The position numbers and the translations under genes are program-made. Source: JAIOSM01 sp023143455 (lineage in GTDB: Bacteria; Desulfobacterota; Desulfobacteria; Desulfobacterales; Desulfobacteraceae). Taken from it: DNA of 64,000 bases. The notes beneath the pieces are model-generated. The model worked only from the letters and a program-made list of their open reading frames with translations, had not been told where the DNA came from and searched no databases. Each line of letters opens with the position of its first letter. Positions within the stretch are counted from its first letter, which is position 1. The stretch spans positions 1-64,000 of the forward strand of contig DAOVTW010000010.1 of assembly GCA_030632885.1 (NCBI GenBank). The letters run 5' to 3'. Of this stretch, positions 33,992 to 43,190 are shown in pieces.

Positions 33992-35173
33992 TTATATTCT
34001 CCTGAAAATAACCGCAGAATTTACTCCTCCAAAAGCAAGCGATGTTGATAATGCATACTTAGCTTTAAGACTGGTGGATTTTTTTACCGGGCTAAACCCA
34101 ATTTCTGGATCTTCTCGGGAAAATCCCGCATTCATTGGAATCCATTGTTTCTTAAGTGATAATACAGTTAGAACTGCATCTATTGCGCCTGCAGCACCGA
34201 GTGTATGCCCAGTGTATCCTTTTGTTGAAAATACTTTGATATTTTTTGGGAACATCTTTTTAAATACATAACCTTCAACAAAGTCATTGTTTTTTGTTGC
34301 AGTCCCATGGGCATTTATAAAATTTATATCTTCTATATTTAAATTTGCATTTAATAAAGCTTTTTTAATTGCATATTCTAAACCTTTGCCATCTGGTCTT
34401 GGTGCTGTTAAATGATAGCTATCTGCTGTAGTTGAATATGAACAACATTCAGCTAATATTTCAGCTTTTCGTGCTTTTGCAGTTGATTCTTTTTCAAGGA
34501 CAAGAAAGCCTGCACCTTCGCCAAGATTTAAGCCATCTCTGTTTTTATCAAAGGGCTTGCATATGGAGTCACTAAGTATTCCTAAAGAATTAAACCCGGC
34601 CATGGGAACACGATTTAGTTCATCTGCGCCACCAGCAATTACAATGTCACAAACTCTGTTTTTTATCCATGCCATAGCCACCCCAATTGAATCAGTGCCG
34701 GAAGAACATGCATTTACAACATTAAAACCTGGACCTGAATAATTGTGTTCTAAAAGAAGTGCTTCTGAAAGATTACCTGCTATAAAATGTTTTACAGGGT
34801 CATATGATTTTACAATACCCATACGGAATTTTTTATAAAATTCTATATCGTTAAGTTGGCTTGCAACTGTTGTCCCACAACAGATTCCTATTTTTAATTT
34901 TTCTGAAATAGGGTTGTCTGAATCATTGATTTTTGCCTGGTCAATTGCTTGCAGAAAAGCAATATCAGCAAGTTCTTTTGTACGCATCATCGAACTTGTT
35001 AAATTGCTTGTTGTCATGGCTTTAAAAACAGGTTTGTTTATATCACAATCAAAAGAATCAATTTTTCCAACATTAATTTGATTTTTTAATAATGCTTCAA
35101 AAGTTTCTTCTATAGAATTACCCAGAGCAGATATAATGCCAGTGCCTGTTATGAATATTTTTTCATTATTCAT
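33992..35173 (-). CDS. Beta-ketoacyl-ACP synthase (FabF-type, complete)
   Basis: A 393-residue ketosynthase with nucleophile C156 in VNACSSGTDSIG, H289 in NAHGTATKNND and H323 in YTGHTLGAAGA. It is of the FabF/ApeO-ApeR type. The residue after the nucleophile is Ser (ACSSG), as in many FabF-like partners of chain-length factors. It directly precedes the ApeC-like gene. Extends the acyl chain with malonyl-ACP. Confidence 0.93.
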   Translation of the reverse strand: MNNEKIFITGTGIISALGNSIEETFEALLKNQINVGKIDSFDCDINKPVFKAMTTSNLTSSMMRTKELADIAFLQAIDQAKINDSDNPISEKLKIGICCGTTVASQLNDIEFYKKFRMGIVKSYDPVKHFIAGNLSEALLLEHNYSGPGFNVVNACSSGTDSIGVAMAWIKNRVCDIVIAGGADELNRVPMAGFNSLGILSDSICKPFDKNRDGLNLGEGAGFLVLEKESTAKARKAEILAECCSYSTTADSYHLTAPRPDGKGLEYAIKKALLNANLNIEDINFINAHGTATKNNDFVEGYVFKKMFPKNIKVFSTKGYTGHTLGAAGAIDAVLTVLSLKKQWIPMNAGFSREDPEIGFSPVKKSTSLKAKYALSTSLAFGGVNSAVIFRRI

Positions 35174-35191
35174 AATAAATAATTATAAAAT

Positions 35192-35464
35192 TTAAGCGTT
35201 AGAATAGATATGGTTAGCCATGGTATCTACTGTTACAAGGATTTCTCTACCCTGCTCCATATCTTTAATTTCAATACCCCATATCCGTTGCAAAAAAACA
35301 ACTATTTCAACAGCATCAAGTGAGTCAAGCCCAAGTCCATCATCACCAAATAATATTTCATCATTTTTAATATCTTTTGGTTCAATATCTTCTAAAGAAA
35401 GGTTTTCTATTAATTCTTCTTTTAGTTGTTGACGGATTTCTTCTAAGTTTTGCTTTTCTGGCAT
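35192..35464 (-). CDS. Acyl carrier protein
   Basis: A 90-residue ACP of normal fold with the phosphopantetheine serine S48 in GLGLDSLDAVEI. It carries an acidic N-terminal helix and a long acidic loop before the GLGLDS motif. It sits between the ketosynthase pair and the LpxL-like acyltransferase, 18 bases before each neighbour. In aryl polyene clusters the two ACPs (ApeE, ApeF) carry the chain and possibly hand it to an acyltransferase; which role applies here cannot be decided. Confidence 0.93.
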   Translation of the reverse strand: MPEKQNLEEIRQQLKEELIENLSLEDIEPKDIKNDEILFGDDGLGLDSLDAVEIVVFLQRIWGIEIKDMEQGREILVTVDTMANHIYSNA

Positions 35465-35482
35465 AAGTTCTCCTATTAAATA

Positions 35483-36376
35483 TTACTTTATTTCCCAGAC
35501 ATCATGAAAAAGAAAGCACTGATATGGATATTCTTCAAAAAAATTATTAAGTATATCAGCATATTCTTGCACCCATTCTGATAGTTGGTTTTTTTTATTT
35601 TTACGACCTTTATACTCTGGTTTTATTATATTTGTAAAGTCAACTTTATAACTTTTAAAACCTGTTTTTGACGCTAACGCTGTTACAATTGGTACTTTAG
35701 TGGCTGCTGCTATTGCAAAAGCTCCATAAGGGAAATTGGCTTTAGAACCCATAAAATCAACTTCTACAGATTCAAATCCATAGGGTCTGTCTCCCATATA
35801 GGAAACAATATTACCATTATTAAGTTCCTTAACAACTGGAACAATCCCACCTAAGTGCTCTTCAGGAGAGATTATGCCAAATATTTTACTTTCTTCGTTA
35901 ATATTTAAAGCTTTTTTAACAGCTTTGTTATTTTCAGATCGAAGGACAAGAAAAATTTTTTTATTGAATCGGTTTAGTTTTGTCATTGAAAGTTGCCAGT
36001 TACCAGCATGGGCAGTTAAAAGGATAAAACCTTTTCCTTCGGCTGTAACTTTGTCAAGCATATCCTGGCCTAAAAAATCAAAATCAAATTCAACTAATCC
36101 AGAGATATATGCAATACGGTCTATTAATTGTTTGCCTTGACTGAAAAATAATTTATATACTTTAAAACGTATTAAAACTTTAGAGTTTAGGGGGAAACGC
36201 CTTTTTAGATAAGCTGCGGCACTTTTGACAGCTTTTCTATCAAAAAGCCAGTAGTGAAGAGTAACTCCTGATAATAGCATATATGCGGTCCAGAGCCCAC
36301 CAAAGCGTAAAAACGTTTTAAAAAACCAGAAGCCAATTGTATTGCCTCTGTGAGTTTGTTCTGTTGTTTCAGACAT
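35483..36376 (-). CDS. LpxL/HtrB-like lipid acyltransferase
   Basis: A 297-residue protein of the bacterial lipid A biosynthesis acyltransferase family. A hydrophobic N-terminal segment anchors it to the inner membrane. The core motif is HAGNWQ near residue 160 of this start; the family norm is HX4(D/E), and the acid is Gln here, an oddity that may lower activity or change mechanism. The PYGFESVEVDFMGSKANFPYG stretch (substrate pocket) is as expected. ATG at 36376 is chosen (MSETTEQ); a longer reading frame runs into the glycosyltransferase gene. It probably transfers the finished acyl chain to a lipid or sugar. Confidence 0.85.
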   Translation of the reverse strand: MSETTEQTHRGNTIGFWFFKTFLRFGGLWTAYMLLSGVTLHYWLFDRKAVKSAAAYLKRRFPLNSKVLIRFKVYKLFFSQGKQLIDRIAYISGLVEFDFDFLGQDMLDKVTAEGKGFILLTAHAGNWQLSMTKLNRFNKKIFLVLRSENNKAVKKALNINEESKIFGIISPEEHLGGIVPVVKELNNGNIVSYMGDRPYGFESVEVDFMGSKANFPYGAFAIAAATKVPIVTALASKTGFKSYKVDFTNIIKPEYKGRKNKKNQLSEWVQEYADILNNFFEEYPYQCFLFHDVWEIK

Positions 36377-37547
36377 ATTTAGTTTTTGATATTCTATTTT
36401 GAATTTTAAGTGCTGTAAAATATACTCCTGCAAATGCAACTATTGCATAAAAAGGTGCCATAATCAGAGATCCTGTAAACCAGTCAAAAAAATACTCCTG
36501 CCAATTGGTCTTAAATGTAGATAGAGTTAATTCTGTAATCCAATACCCTTTACGCAAAAAATGCCCTACCTCAATACATATAAATGGTACAAAAGGAGGG
36601 GAATAAAGAATTTGGATACTTAAAGCCATAATTTTATTTAAATGCAAACGTGCGGTTACATATATAATAGCAATTGAGTGAAGACCTATAATCGGAAGCA
36701 CTGCCAAAAAAGTTCCAACTGAAGCTGATAAAGCCAATGCCATTGGAGATGTGTTTTCATTTAGAAGCATCTTTAAAAAATCAATTGGATGTAAAAGAAA
36801 AGATTGCTTTGGGGTTTTATTATCATCCATTAATTTCTTATGAGGCAGTGGTACAAGGCGGCGACCAATCAGGCGTGCATGCATTAACGAGATACGTAAA
36901 TTGTCTTTAAACTTATTAAAATGGGAAATACGCGTTTCAGGTGACTCATAAATCACAGAGATATTGATTTCAGCAATTGGAATTCCTGCCCATGCTGCTC
37001 TTGCTATTATTTCTATTTCAAAATCATAAAAAGAGCCGTAAAGATTTAATTTTGAAATAAGGTCGATAGGATATGCTCTAAAACCGCTTTGAGTGTCGCT
37101 ACACTCTTTGCCTGTTTCTACTTTAAACCACATGTTAGAAAATTTTCGACCAAAACGACTGGAACCCGGAACAGAAGGCTGATTAAAATCGCGAACACCA
37201 ATATATATGGAATCAGAGTTTTTATTAATAGAATCAATGAAAAAGGGAAGGTCTTTTGGAAGATGTTGCCCGTCGCCATCCATGGTTATCATTGAAAGAG
37301 CATCTTGATCTTTAAGGTATTTTAATGCAGTTAATATAGATGTCCCTTTGCCTTTATTTTTATCATGGCGGATAACCTTTGCTTTAGTATCTTTTAAAAG
37401 TTCTTCAAGGTTTGCATCATTGCTACCGTCATCTATGACAAGAATATTTTGTATAAATTTAAAACTTTGTTTAACAATATTTAAAATAGTACCAGAATTG
37501 TTATATACTGGTATTACACACCAGATTGAATCTTTATTTATTTCCAT
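36369..37547 (-). CDS. Family 2 glycosyltransferase fused to DUF2062 membrane domain
   Basis: A 392-residue two-domain protein. Residues about 8-230 are a GT-A glycosyltransferase with the metal-binding DxD-type motif in TMDGDGQHLPKD and early VIPVYNN start. Residues about 250-385 are a DUF2062 membrane domain with three or four segments, containing SPMALALSASVGTFLAVLPI. The fusion is known in aryl polyene and exopolysaccharide clusters. It would put a sugar or polyprenyl-linked glycan on a lipid. Its stop overlaps the LpxL-like gene start by eight bases. Confidence 0.88.
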   Translation of the reverse strand: MEINKDSIWCVIPVYNNSGTILNIVKQSFKFIQNILVIDDGSNDANLEELLKDTKAKVIRHDKNKGKGTSILTALKYLKDQDALSMITMDGDGQHLPKDLPFFIDSINKNSDSIYIGVRDFNQPSVPGSSRFGRKFSNMWFKVETGKECSDTQSGFRAYPIDLISKLNLYGSFYDFEIEIIARAAWAGIPIAEINISVIYESPETRISHFNKFKDNLRISLMHARLIGRRLVPLPHKKLMDDNKTPKQSFLLHPIDFLKMLLNENTSPMALALSASVGTFLAVLPIIGLHSIAIIYVTARLHLNKIMALSIQILYSPPFVPFICIEVGHFLRKGYWITELTLSTFKTNWQEYFFDWFTGSLIMAPFYAIVAFAGVYFTALKIQNRISKTKYV

Positions 37548-37548
37548 C

Positions 37549-38913
37549 TTATTTTCTTTTTTTATTCTTGCTTTTGTCCTTGTCTGGTATAAGAAGATCC
37601 CACATAAGCCCGGTATGTCCGAGTTTATGTAAAAATTTTACACTATTTTCAAGGGCATTGGGTGGGAAAACACAATGTCTATAGGGTTTAAAATGATCAG
37701 TTAAAAAAGCTTCCATCCAGTCTTTATCAAGCCCGGGTGCGATATAATAAACAGATTCCAGCAGATCATTCTCTTTGTTTATAATCCCTTGTTTGATTGC
37801 TATATTATGCAAGATCGTATTGGGAAGAATTCTAATTCCCTGAAAAATAAAAGAGACTGTCTTTTTTAAATTGATAATATTGTCTATTCCAATTCTAATT
37901 GTCTCTTTTGTCTCACGAGGTCCGCCAAACATAAAGAAATTTGCTGTTGCAATACCTTTATCAGTAAAGCTTTCATTACATTCAATAATATCCTCAAATC
38001 TGAAAGATTTACCCAATCCTACAAGCGATTCATCAGAAGCACCATCAGAGCCAATTTCTACTCCTCTAATACCAGTTTTAAGCATAAGATCCATGACTGA
38101 CCTAGGAAATTTTTCTGGTTTAATATATGCCGTCCAGGGTATAGAAACATTTCGTTTGACCATTTCCTCCAAAAGTTCAATGTAATAACCTTGTTTATCA
38201 TTAAAAACTGAATCAGTGAAAAATATCATTTTTGCTTTACAATCATTTATAAGAAATTCAATATCATCAATGGTTTCTTTATGATCACGTTGTCGAAATA
38301 TATTCCCTTCCAAATAAGGATACGAACAATATGTGCATTTATGAATGCATCCACGTTTGGTTTGAACATTTGCAATTGATCCATTTTGAAGATAATAGTT
38401 CATTATTTCTTTGTTATAATAAGCTCTTGGTATTTGAATCCCTTTGAGTTTTGATTCTGCTTTTAAGATTTTATCTGATGGAATTTTACCAGCTTGAATT
38501 TTTACTGCAAGCTCTACCATTAATTCCTCACCTTCACCAACAACACCATAATCTGCACCAATTTCTTCAAGCAGTTTTTCCGGTAAAATGGAAAAGGCAG
38601 TCCCTCCAAGAACCACTGTGGCATTACTAACTGATTTAATTTTAGTAACTATTGATTTTACAACACTTGTATATTTTTCTTCATGAAGAGAATTCACATT
38701 ATCAATGTTTCTCATTGATATACCAACTATTTGTGGGTCTTCTTTTATAATATCAGCACCTAATTTTTCGTAAGAGCTGTTATTTTGTAGAAAATCGAAC
38801 TGAAATACTTCGTGTCCAGCTTTTATAAGAGCATTTGCAACCATACTCATACCTAAAGGGTATACAGGATAGGGTGAGGTGGCTACATTTGAATCAACTA
38901 AAAAACATTTCAT
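37549..38913 (-). CDS. B12-binding radical SAM protein
   Basis: A 454-residue radical-SAM enzyme. The N-terminal region (about 1-140) is a B12-binding-like Rossmann domain: YPVYPLGMSMVANALIKAG, DPQIVGISMRN, VVLGGTAFSILPE and YGVVGEGEELM. The cluster cysteines are C189, C193 and C196 in RGCIHKCTYC. The radical-SAM domain extends to about residue 390 and the tail is strongly basic (KDKSKNKKRK). The enzyme lies between the ApeI-like dehydratase and the glycosyltransferase. Which carbon it acts on is unknown. Confidence 0.9.
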   Translation of the reverse strand: MKCFLVDSNVATSPYPVYPLGMSMVANALIKAGHEVFQFDFLQNNSSYEKLGADIIKEDPQIVGISMRNIDNVNSLHEEKYTSVVKSIVTKIKSVSNATVVLGGTAFSILPEKLLEEIGADYGVVGEGEELMVELAVKIQAGKIPSDKILKAESKLKGIQIPRAYYNKEIMNYYLQNGSIANVQTKRGCIHKCTYCSYPYLEGNIFRQRDHKETIDDIEFLINDCKAKMIFFTDSVFNDKQGYYIELLEEMVKRNVSIPWTAYIKPEKFPRSVMDLMLKTGIRGVEIGSDGASDESLVGLGKSFRFEDIIECNESFTDKGIATANFFMFGGPRETKETIRIGIDNIINLKKTVSFIFQGIRILPNTILHNIAIKQGIINKENDLLESVYYIAPGLDKDWMEAFLTDHFKPYRHCVFPPNALENSVKFLHKLGHTGLMWDLLIPDKDKSKNKKRK

Positions 38914-38967
38914 ATTTTCTGTCCTAAGAAATATTAAAAATAGGTAGTTTTTTTTGAGAGTATATCA

Positions 38968-39357
38968 TTAATTTTGTTTTGAAATCCTATATTTCTGTAA
39001 AATGAGAGAAATTTTTGCAATAATTTTTTCTGAATTAAAGACTTTGCCCTGAAGCCTGATTCCATCTTTATCTTTATCTGATCGGATAGAAAATAATGTG
39101 GGAGTTTCAGCAAAAACAGGTTCAATAAATTTAGCCTGTTTAATTTGGGATAATATATATCTTTTTTGTTTACATAACTCTATCATAACGATCATAACCT
39201 TAATCATCACAACTCCTGGTAAAACGGGATTTTCAGGGAAATGCCCATTAAACCCAATAAAATTTTTATCAAATTTAATTTCAGCATTGAGATCAGGTCC
39301 ATTAATCTTAAGCTTATCTTTTATTAAGTCAGTTAGCTGCGTATTTAATCTGCTCAT
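38968..39357 (-). CDS. ApeI-like 3-hydroxyacyl-ACP dehydratase (hotdog)
   Basis: A 129-residue single-hotdog protein. The catalytic motif FNGHFPENPVLPGV is at about 36-49, with H39 as the active-site histidine. This HFPxxPxLPG form marks the FabZ/ApeI dehydratases of aryl polyene clusters. It would remove water to form the conjugated double bond. ATG at 39357 (MSRLNTQ) is chosen; the reading frame is open 15 codons further without a better ribosome site. It is followed by about 50 bases before the B12 radical-SAM gene and preceded by a 133-base gap. Confidence 0.85.
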   Translation of the reverse strand: MSRLNTQLTDLIKDKLKINGPDLNAEIKFDKNFIGFNGHFPENPVLPGVVMIKVMIVMIELCKQKRYILSQIKQAKFIEPVFAETPTLFSIRSDKDKDGIRLQGKVFNSEKIIAKISLILQKYRISKQN

Positions 39358-39490
39358 ATTTATGCCCAAAAGTTTCAATCTAAAACGTCCACCATATAAC
39401 AATATTTCTAATTTTTAAATAAAATTTAGTTAATTATTAAAAAGAATGGTAGTGAATCTGATAAAAATATCGAAAATAACCAAAAGAACT

Positions 39491-40171
39491 CTAAAAACTA
39501 TTAATTTTTTTTGTCACTGTTTCAAGCATATAGCCATATTTATGGTTTTGAAATATTATTCTAAATGGCATTTCTCCATTACCTGTTTTTTGGTAATCAT
39601 AATAATTTACTGACCATGTTTTCTTGTTGTTTTCATATTTTGATTTAGTAGTTAATTTTAAAGGTTTACCACTAAAGATATATTTGTAATGACTATCATT
39701 ATCTATTTTTACATTGGTTGTAGCTTTGTATTTATCAAGGTTTATAGAGTTTTTCTTAACATCGACATTTCTGTTAAAATAGATATATGCAATATCTTTA
39801 CTAATCATTTCGGCAGCTTTATCAGCATTATTTTCACCAAATTGCGGTATTACATAGCTTGATACAATTATATTGTTAGCAACCTTTATTTGAAAAAGAG
39901 TAAGTCCCATAGGATTTAGTGCGGCAACTTTGTATGTTTGTTGTTTTTCATCAATTTCAGTTGCTCCCAGTGCAGTCATTTTCCTGCCTTTAAAATTGAA
40001 AATGGTAGTACTGATTATTTGTGCTTTTTGTATTAATGAATCATTATATTGATTTATTTCAAAAGCAGCTGATACCTGGTTCATATTATTGAGTAAAACA
40101 AGGTCATGTTTAGGTATAAACGTTGAACAGGAAGAAAGTAACAAGGAAAAAATAATTATTAATAATCTCAT
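39491..40171 (-). CDS. Outer-membrane-type lipoprotein (DUF3261-like)
   Basis: A 226-residue protein with a lipoprotein signal peptide, LLSSCS at about residues 11-16 (lipid Cys near residue 15). The mature part is beta-rich with NYYDYQKTGNG near the end. A lipoprotein of family DUF3261 is a regular member of aryl polyene clusters, next to the MMPL exporter, and the length and gene position fit; I am not certain of the family from motifs alone. It probably works with LolA-like and MMPL proteins to move the pigment lipid to the outer membrane. It starts on a 4-base overlap with the exporter gene. Confidence 0.7.
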   Translation of the reverse strand: MRLLIIIFSLLLSSCSTFIPKHDLVLLNNMNQVSAAFEINQYNDSLIQKAQIISTTIFNFKGRKMTALGATEIDEKQQTYKVAALNPMGLTLFQIKVANNIIVSSYVIPQFGENNADKAAEMISKDIAYIYFNRNVDVKKNSINLDKYKATTNVKIDNDSHYKYIFSGKPLKLTTKSKYENNKKTWSVNYYDYQKTGNGEMPFRIIFQNHKYGYMLETVTKKINSF

Positions 40172-42540
40172 TTTAACACCTTTTTAAAAGCTGGAATACA
40201 AAAAACAGCACTTAGATAGGCTGCTATAATACCACTTACCAAAGTTACTCCAATAGAAAACATGACAGGGTGAGACGCGAATAAAAGTGCACCAGCTCCC
40301 ATCAAACTTGTTAACATGGAAAAAGTTGCAGCAATGATAACAGACTCTCGATTTTTTATAGAATCGGCACTTGAAATAAAAACGCCATAATCAAGGCTTA
40401 ATCCAAGAATGATTATTAAAGTTATAAGAATAAAGGCTGAAACTTCAATTGCAAGAAGGTTTAAAACAAGAAAGACAAATGCGATTGAGCTAATAACTGG
40501 AAGCAATGATAGGAAAATATGCCCGGGTTTTTTTAAAAAAAGAATAATAAGTACAAATATCCAACAAAATGCAAATAATGATATTTTTTTCAAGTCAAGG
40601 ATTAATTGTTTGCCTATTACAGAAGACAACTCCCTTCTTGATACTATGTAAGAATCAGGATGATCCTTTAAAACAGATTCAATTTTTGTAAGATTTTCTT
40701 TTGTATCATTAAAATATGAAAGAAGAATAGTTGATTCAATTTCTTTCACAAAATGTTTTTCAAATACCTGTAATGTCTCTGGGATTTGATTTTCTACTAA
40801 AAGATCGTTTGATTCAAGCAAAAGAAAAAAATTTTCAAAGGAACTCTTTTGAAAACCATAAGGAGCGGTTGCTTTTAAAAATTTCCTTTTAACTTGTAAA
40901 ATTTTGTCTTTTGTCCAGTATTTTTTAAAATCTTTTAAATTTTGTCTTTGCTGTTTTATTGAAGGTAAAAGTATTGCAAGTGAGTTAAAGCCATCAATAT
41001 TATTTTTTAGTTTATTTGTTATTAATTCATAATCTTGCCATGCAGTTTCAATATTTTCACCTTTTGTAACTATAACCCCAGGTTTTTTTTCTCCGCCCCA
41101 CACACTATAAAATTTTGTTTCAGCATCAAAAACACTTTGTTCACTTCCATCAAATGCCGAAATATCAGTTGCTTTAAGGAAATCAGAATTTATAAGGCAT
41201 ATTACGGAAAAAAAGAAAATTATACCCCATACAATTATAACAATTTTACTTTTGCCAACAGATAATTGGGCTGGTATATTAATATTTGAGATTAAGTTTT
41301 TCTTTTTCCAGAAATGGGGTAAGAACAGAATTGATAAAACAACACAGATCACAATACTTAAGATGGAAAAGATTGCAAGTTCCTTGTAGCCTTGTACTGA
41401 GGATATGAAAAAAGAAACAAAGACCCCGATAGTACTTAAAGATGCTATAAGAACAGGTTTAATTGTATCTTTAAACCCGTTAAAGTCCTTAGTCTTCCAG
41501 GCTGTAAACAAATGAATTCCATAGTCAACAGAAATTCCTGCTATAACTGCAGAAAATCCTATCATAAAAAAGGACAAAGACTTAAGAATAAAACTTGATA
41601 AAAATACAGAAATAACAATTGCAAAAAAAGGTAGAATAAATATTGAAAAAGCATCAAATGTTTTAAATATAAAAAGCATTAAAAGTGTAAAGCTAATAGA
41701 TATAATTATTGTAGTAATATATATATCTTTTTTAACAACTTTTTGATTGCTTAAAGTATGCTTATGACCGCATATAGTAACTATCTCAAGATCAGCAAAT
41801 GATTCTATAATATTATCTACAGCCAAAAGCAGATCTTCAGATTTTTTAGCATCTGTCACTGGAACAGAGGTTTTTGCTATTACAAGTGAGTAATTATGAG
41901 TTTTGTCTACAAAATGATTATTACTAAGTTCAACATCAAATCCCATTGATTTTGTTAATATTTGAAGTTTATTAAGTATATTGTTAGACCATCCAAAAGG
42001 ATCTGTGTTCAAAGAGGACTGTAAAAAGGAACTCCCAGGTGTTGTCAACATAATAAACATCTGTTTTACTTTTTGTGAAATATGTTCTTCTTTTTCTGTA
42101 TCTTTGAATATTTGATATTCTTCTTTCGGTATAAATAAGGGTAAGTGCGTTGCAATATTTTTTTTAAGCGCAGAAATGTCAAAGCTTTCAATCCCAGTTA
42201 GTACTTCAGTAATCATGGATACGCTTCTTAATTTTTTAGAAAATTCATCTGTTCTAGATAATAAATTTTTATTTGAACCATTTTTTTTAGAAGTTATGGA
42301 AAAAGCTATAGTATCGGACATATCTGAATTATTAATAAAATGAATTGATCTTTTTAATTCAAGGGTGTCTGGTAACATAACAGAGATATCATTAACAAAA
42401 TTGACCTTAATAATTCGTGCAAAGGAAATAGTTATTAGGAGAAAAAATAAAAAAAGAAAAATCAGTTTATTTTTTCCGATAAAATTAAACAATCTGTCGA
42501 ATTTAGTTTTTGGCTTTTTGTCAGTTTTTATTTCAGTCAT
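40168..42540 (-). CDS. MMPL/RND-family lipid exporter
   Basis: A 790-residue membrane protein with the duplicated MMPL/RND layout. A first membrane span (about 23-43) precedes a large periplasmic loop, then spans at about 245-420, a second periplasmic loop (about 460-650) and a last span group at 650-790. The motif GFSAVIAGISVDYGIHLF in the first group and LIIILGLSLDYGVFISS in the second are the paired transmembrane-4 motifs of this family. It corresponds to ApeK of aryl polyene clusters and would export the polyene lipid. ATG at 42540 is chosen over an upstream in-frame start inside the LolA-like gene. Confidence 0.9.
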   Translation of the reverse strand: MTEIKTDKKPKTKFDRLFNFIGKNKLIFLFLFFLLITISFARIIKVNFVNDISVMLPDTLELKRSIHFINNSDMSDTIAFSITSKKNGSNKNLLSRTDEFSKKLRSVSMITEVLTGIESFDISALKKNIATHLPLFIPKEEYQIFKDTEKEEHISQKVKQMFIMLTTPGSSFLQSSLNTDPFGWSNNILNKLQILTKSMGFDVELSNNHFVDKTHNYSLVIAKTSVPVTDAKKSEDLLLAVDNIIESFADLEIVTICGHKHTLSNQKVVKKDIYITTIIISISFTLLMLFIFKTFDAFSIFILPFFAIVISVFLSSFILKSLSFFMIGFSAVIAGISVDYGIHLFTAWKTKDFNGFKDTIKPVLIASLSTIGVFVSFFISSVQGYKELAIFSILSIVICVVLSILFLPHFWKKKNLISNINIPAQLSVGKSKIVIIVWGIIFFFSVICLINSDFLKATDISAFDGSEQSVFDAETKFYSVWGGEKKPGVIVTKGENIETAWQDYELITNKLKNNIDGFNSLAILLPSIKQQRQNLKDFKKYWTKDKILQVKRKFLKATAPYGFQKSSFENFFLLLESNDLLVENQIPETLQVFEKHFVKEIESTILLSYFNDTKENLTKIESVLKDHPDSYIVSRRELSSVIGKQLILDLKKISLFAFCWIFVLIILFLKKPGHIFLSLLPVISSIAFVFLVLNLLAIEVSAFILITLIIILGLSLDYGVFISSADSIKNRESVIIAATFSMLTSLMGAGALLFASHPVMFSIGVTLVSGIIAAYLSAVFCIPAFKKVLK

Positions 42541-42542
42541 AT

Positions 42543-43190
42543 TTAATTTAGTTCCCACACAGAGTCAGCAATTTTAGAATTGATTAACACATCTGTGAAA
42601 AGAATTTCCGTTGAGTCCTTATTTTTTTCAAATAACTTAATTTTTGAAATATATTTTTTATCATTTTGAAATTGAAGAGTTATGCTACTAAGCATTTGTG
42701 AAGCAGGGTTATGTTTTTTTGGAGTGAATTCTAAAACACCAGGTTCTTTAACAAGAAGTTTAATATCATAATCATTTTTACATGAAGCATATGAACCTGA
42801 GAACCAAAAGGTAATCTGTTCAATCATTGCTTTGAACATAGGATTTTCATTTAAGGAAAGTACTTGGATCCCACTTGATGCATCCCATTTTTTAACCTCG
42901 TCTTTACTGATTATTAATGTGTATACAATAGGCTCAGTAACAACCCATGCAAATTTGTTCGGATTTTGAATAAAGATTTTTCCTTTGATTATAATAGGCA
43001 TATCAAACATGGCCATATGCTTTTTTTGAATAAAGGATGTTTGAACAGTTTGAATACTGCTCATGTTTTTTTCTACATCAGATAAAAATGTGTCGATATC
43101 AGCAGAAAAAGTATTCTGACTTAGAAATAAAAATAACAGTATTAGAAAAATTACTCTAAAAGGTGTTCCCAATATAATTTTAAATCTCAT
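42543..43190 (-). CDS. LolA-like outer-membrane lipoprotein carrier protein
   Basis: A 215-residue secreted protein with a Sec signal peptide (hydrophobic to about residue 28, ending NTFSA). The body has the LolA/LolB-type beta-sheet start FLSDVEKNMSSIQTVQTSFI and GKIFIQNPNKFAWVV. In aryl polyene clusters a LolA-like protein is encoded next to the exporter to carry the lipid across the periplasm. ATG at 43190 is chosen so the signal peptide is at the N terminus; it overlaps the radical-SAM/hotdog gene by 11 bases. Confidence 0.85.
   Translation of the reverse strand: MRFKIILGTPFRVIFLILLFLFLSQNTFSADIDTFLSDVEKNMSSIQTVQTSFIQKKHMAMFDMPIIIKGKIFIQNPNKFAWVVTEPIVYTLIISKDEVKKWDASSGIQVLSLNENPMFKAMIEQITFWFSGSYASCKNDYDIKLLVKEPGVLEFTPKKHNPASQMLSSITLQFQNDKKYISKIKLFEKNKDSTEILFTDVLINSKIADSVWELN

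Noticed and set aside
38934..39125. A 63-codon - strand reading frame overlapping the ApeI-like dehydratase gene
   Set aside because: It lies in another frame of the dehydratase gene and has no motif, ribosome site or independent support.
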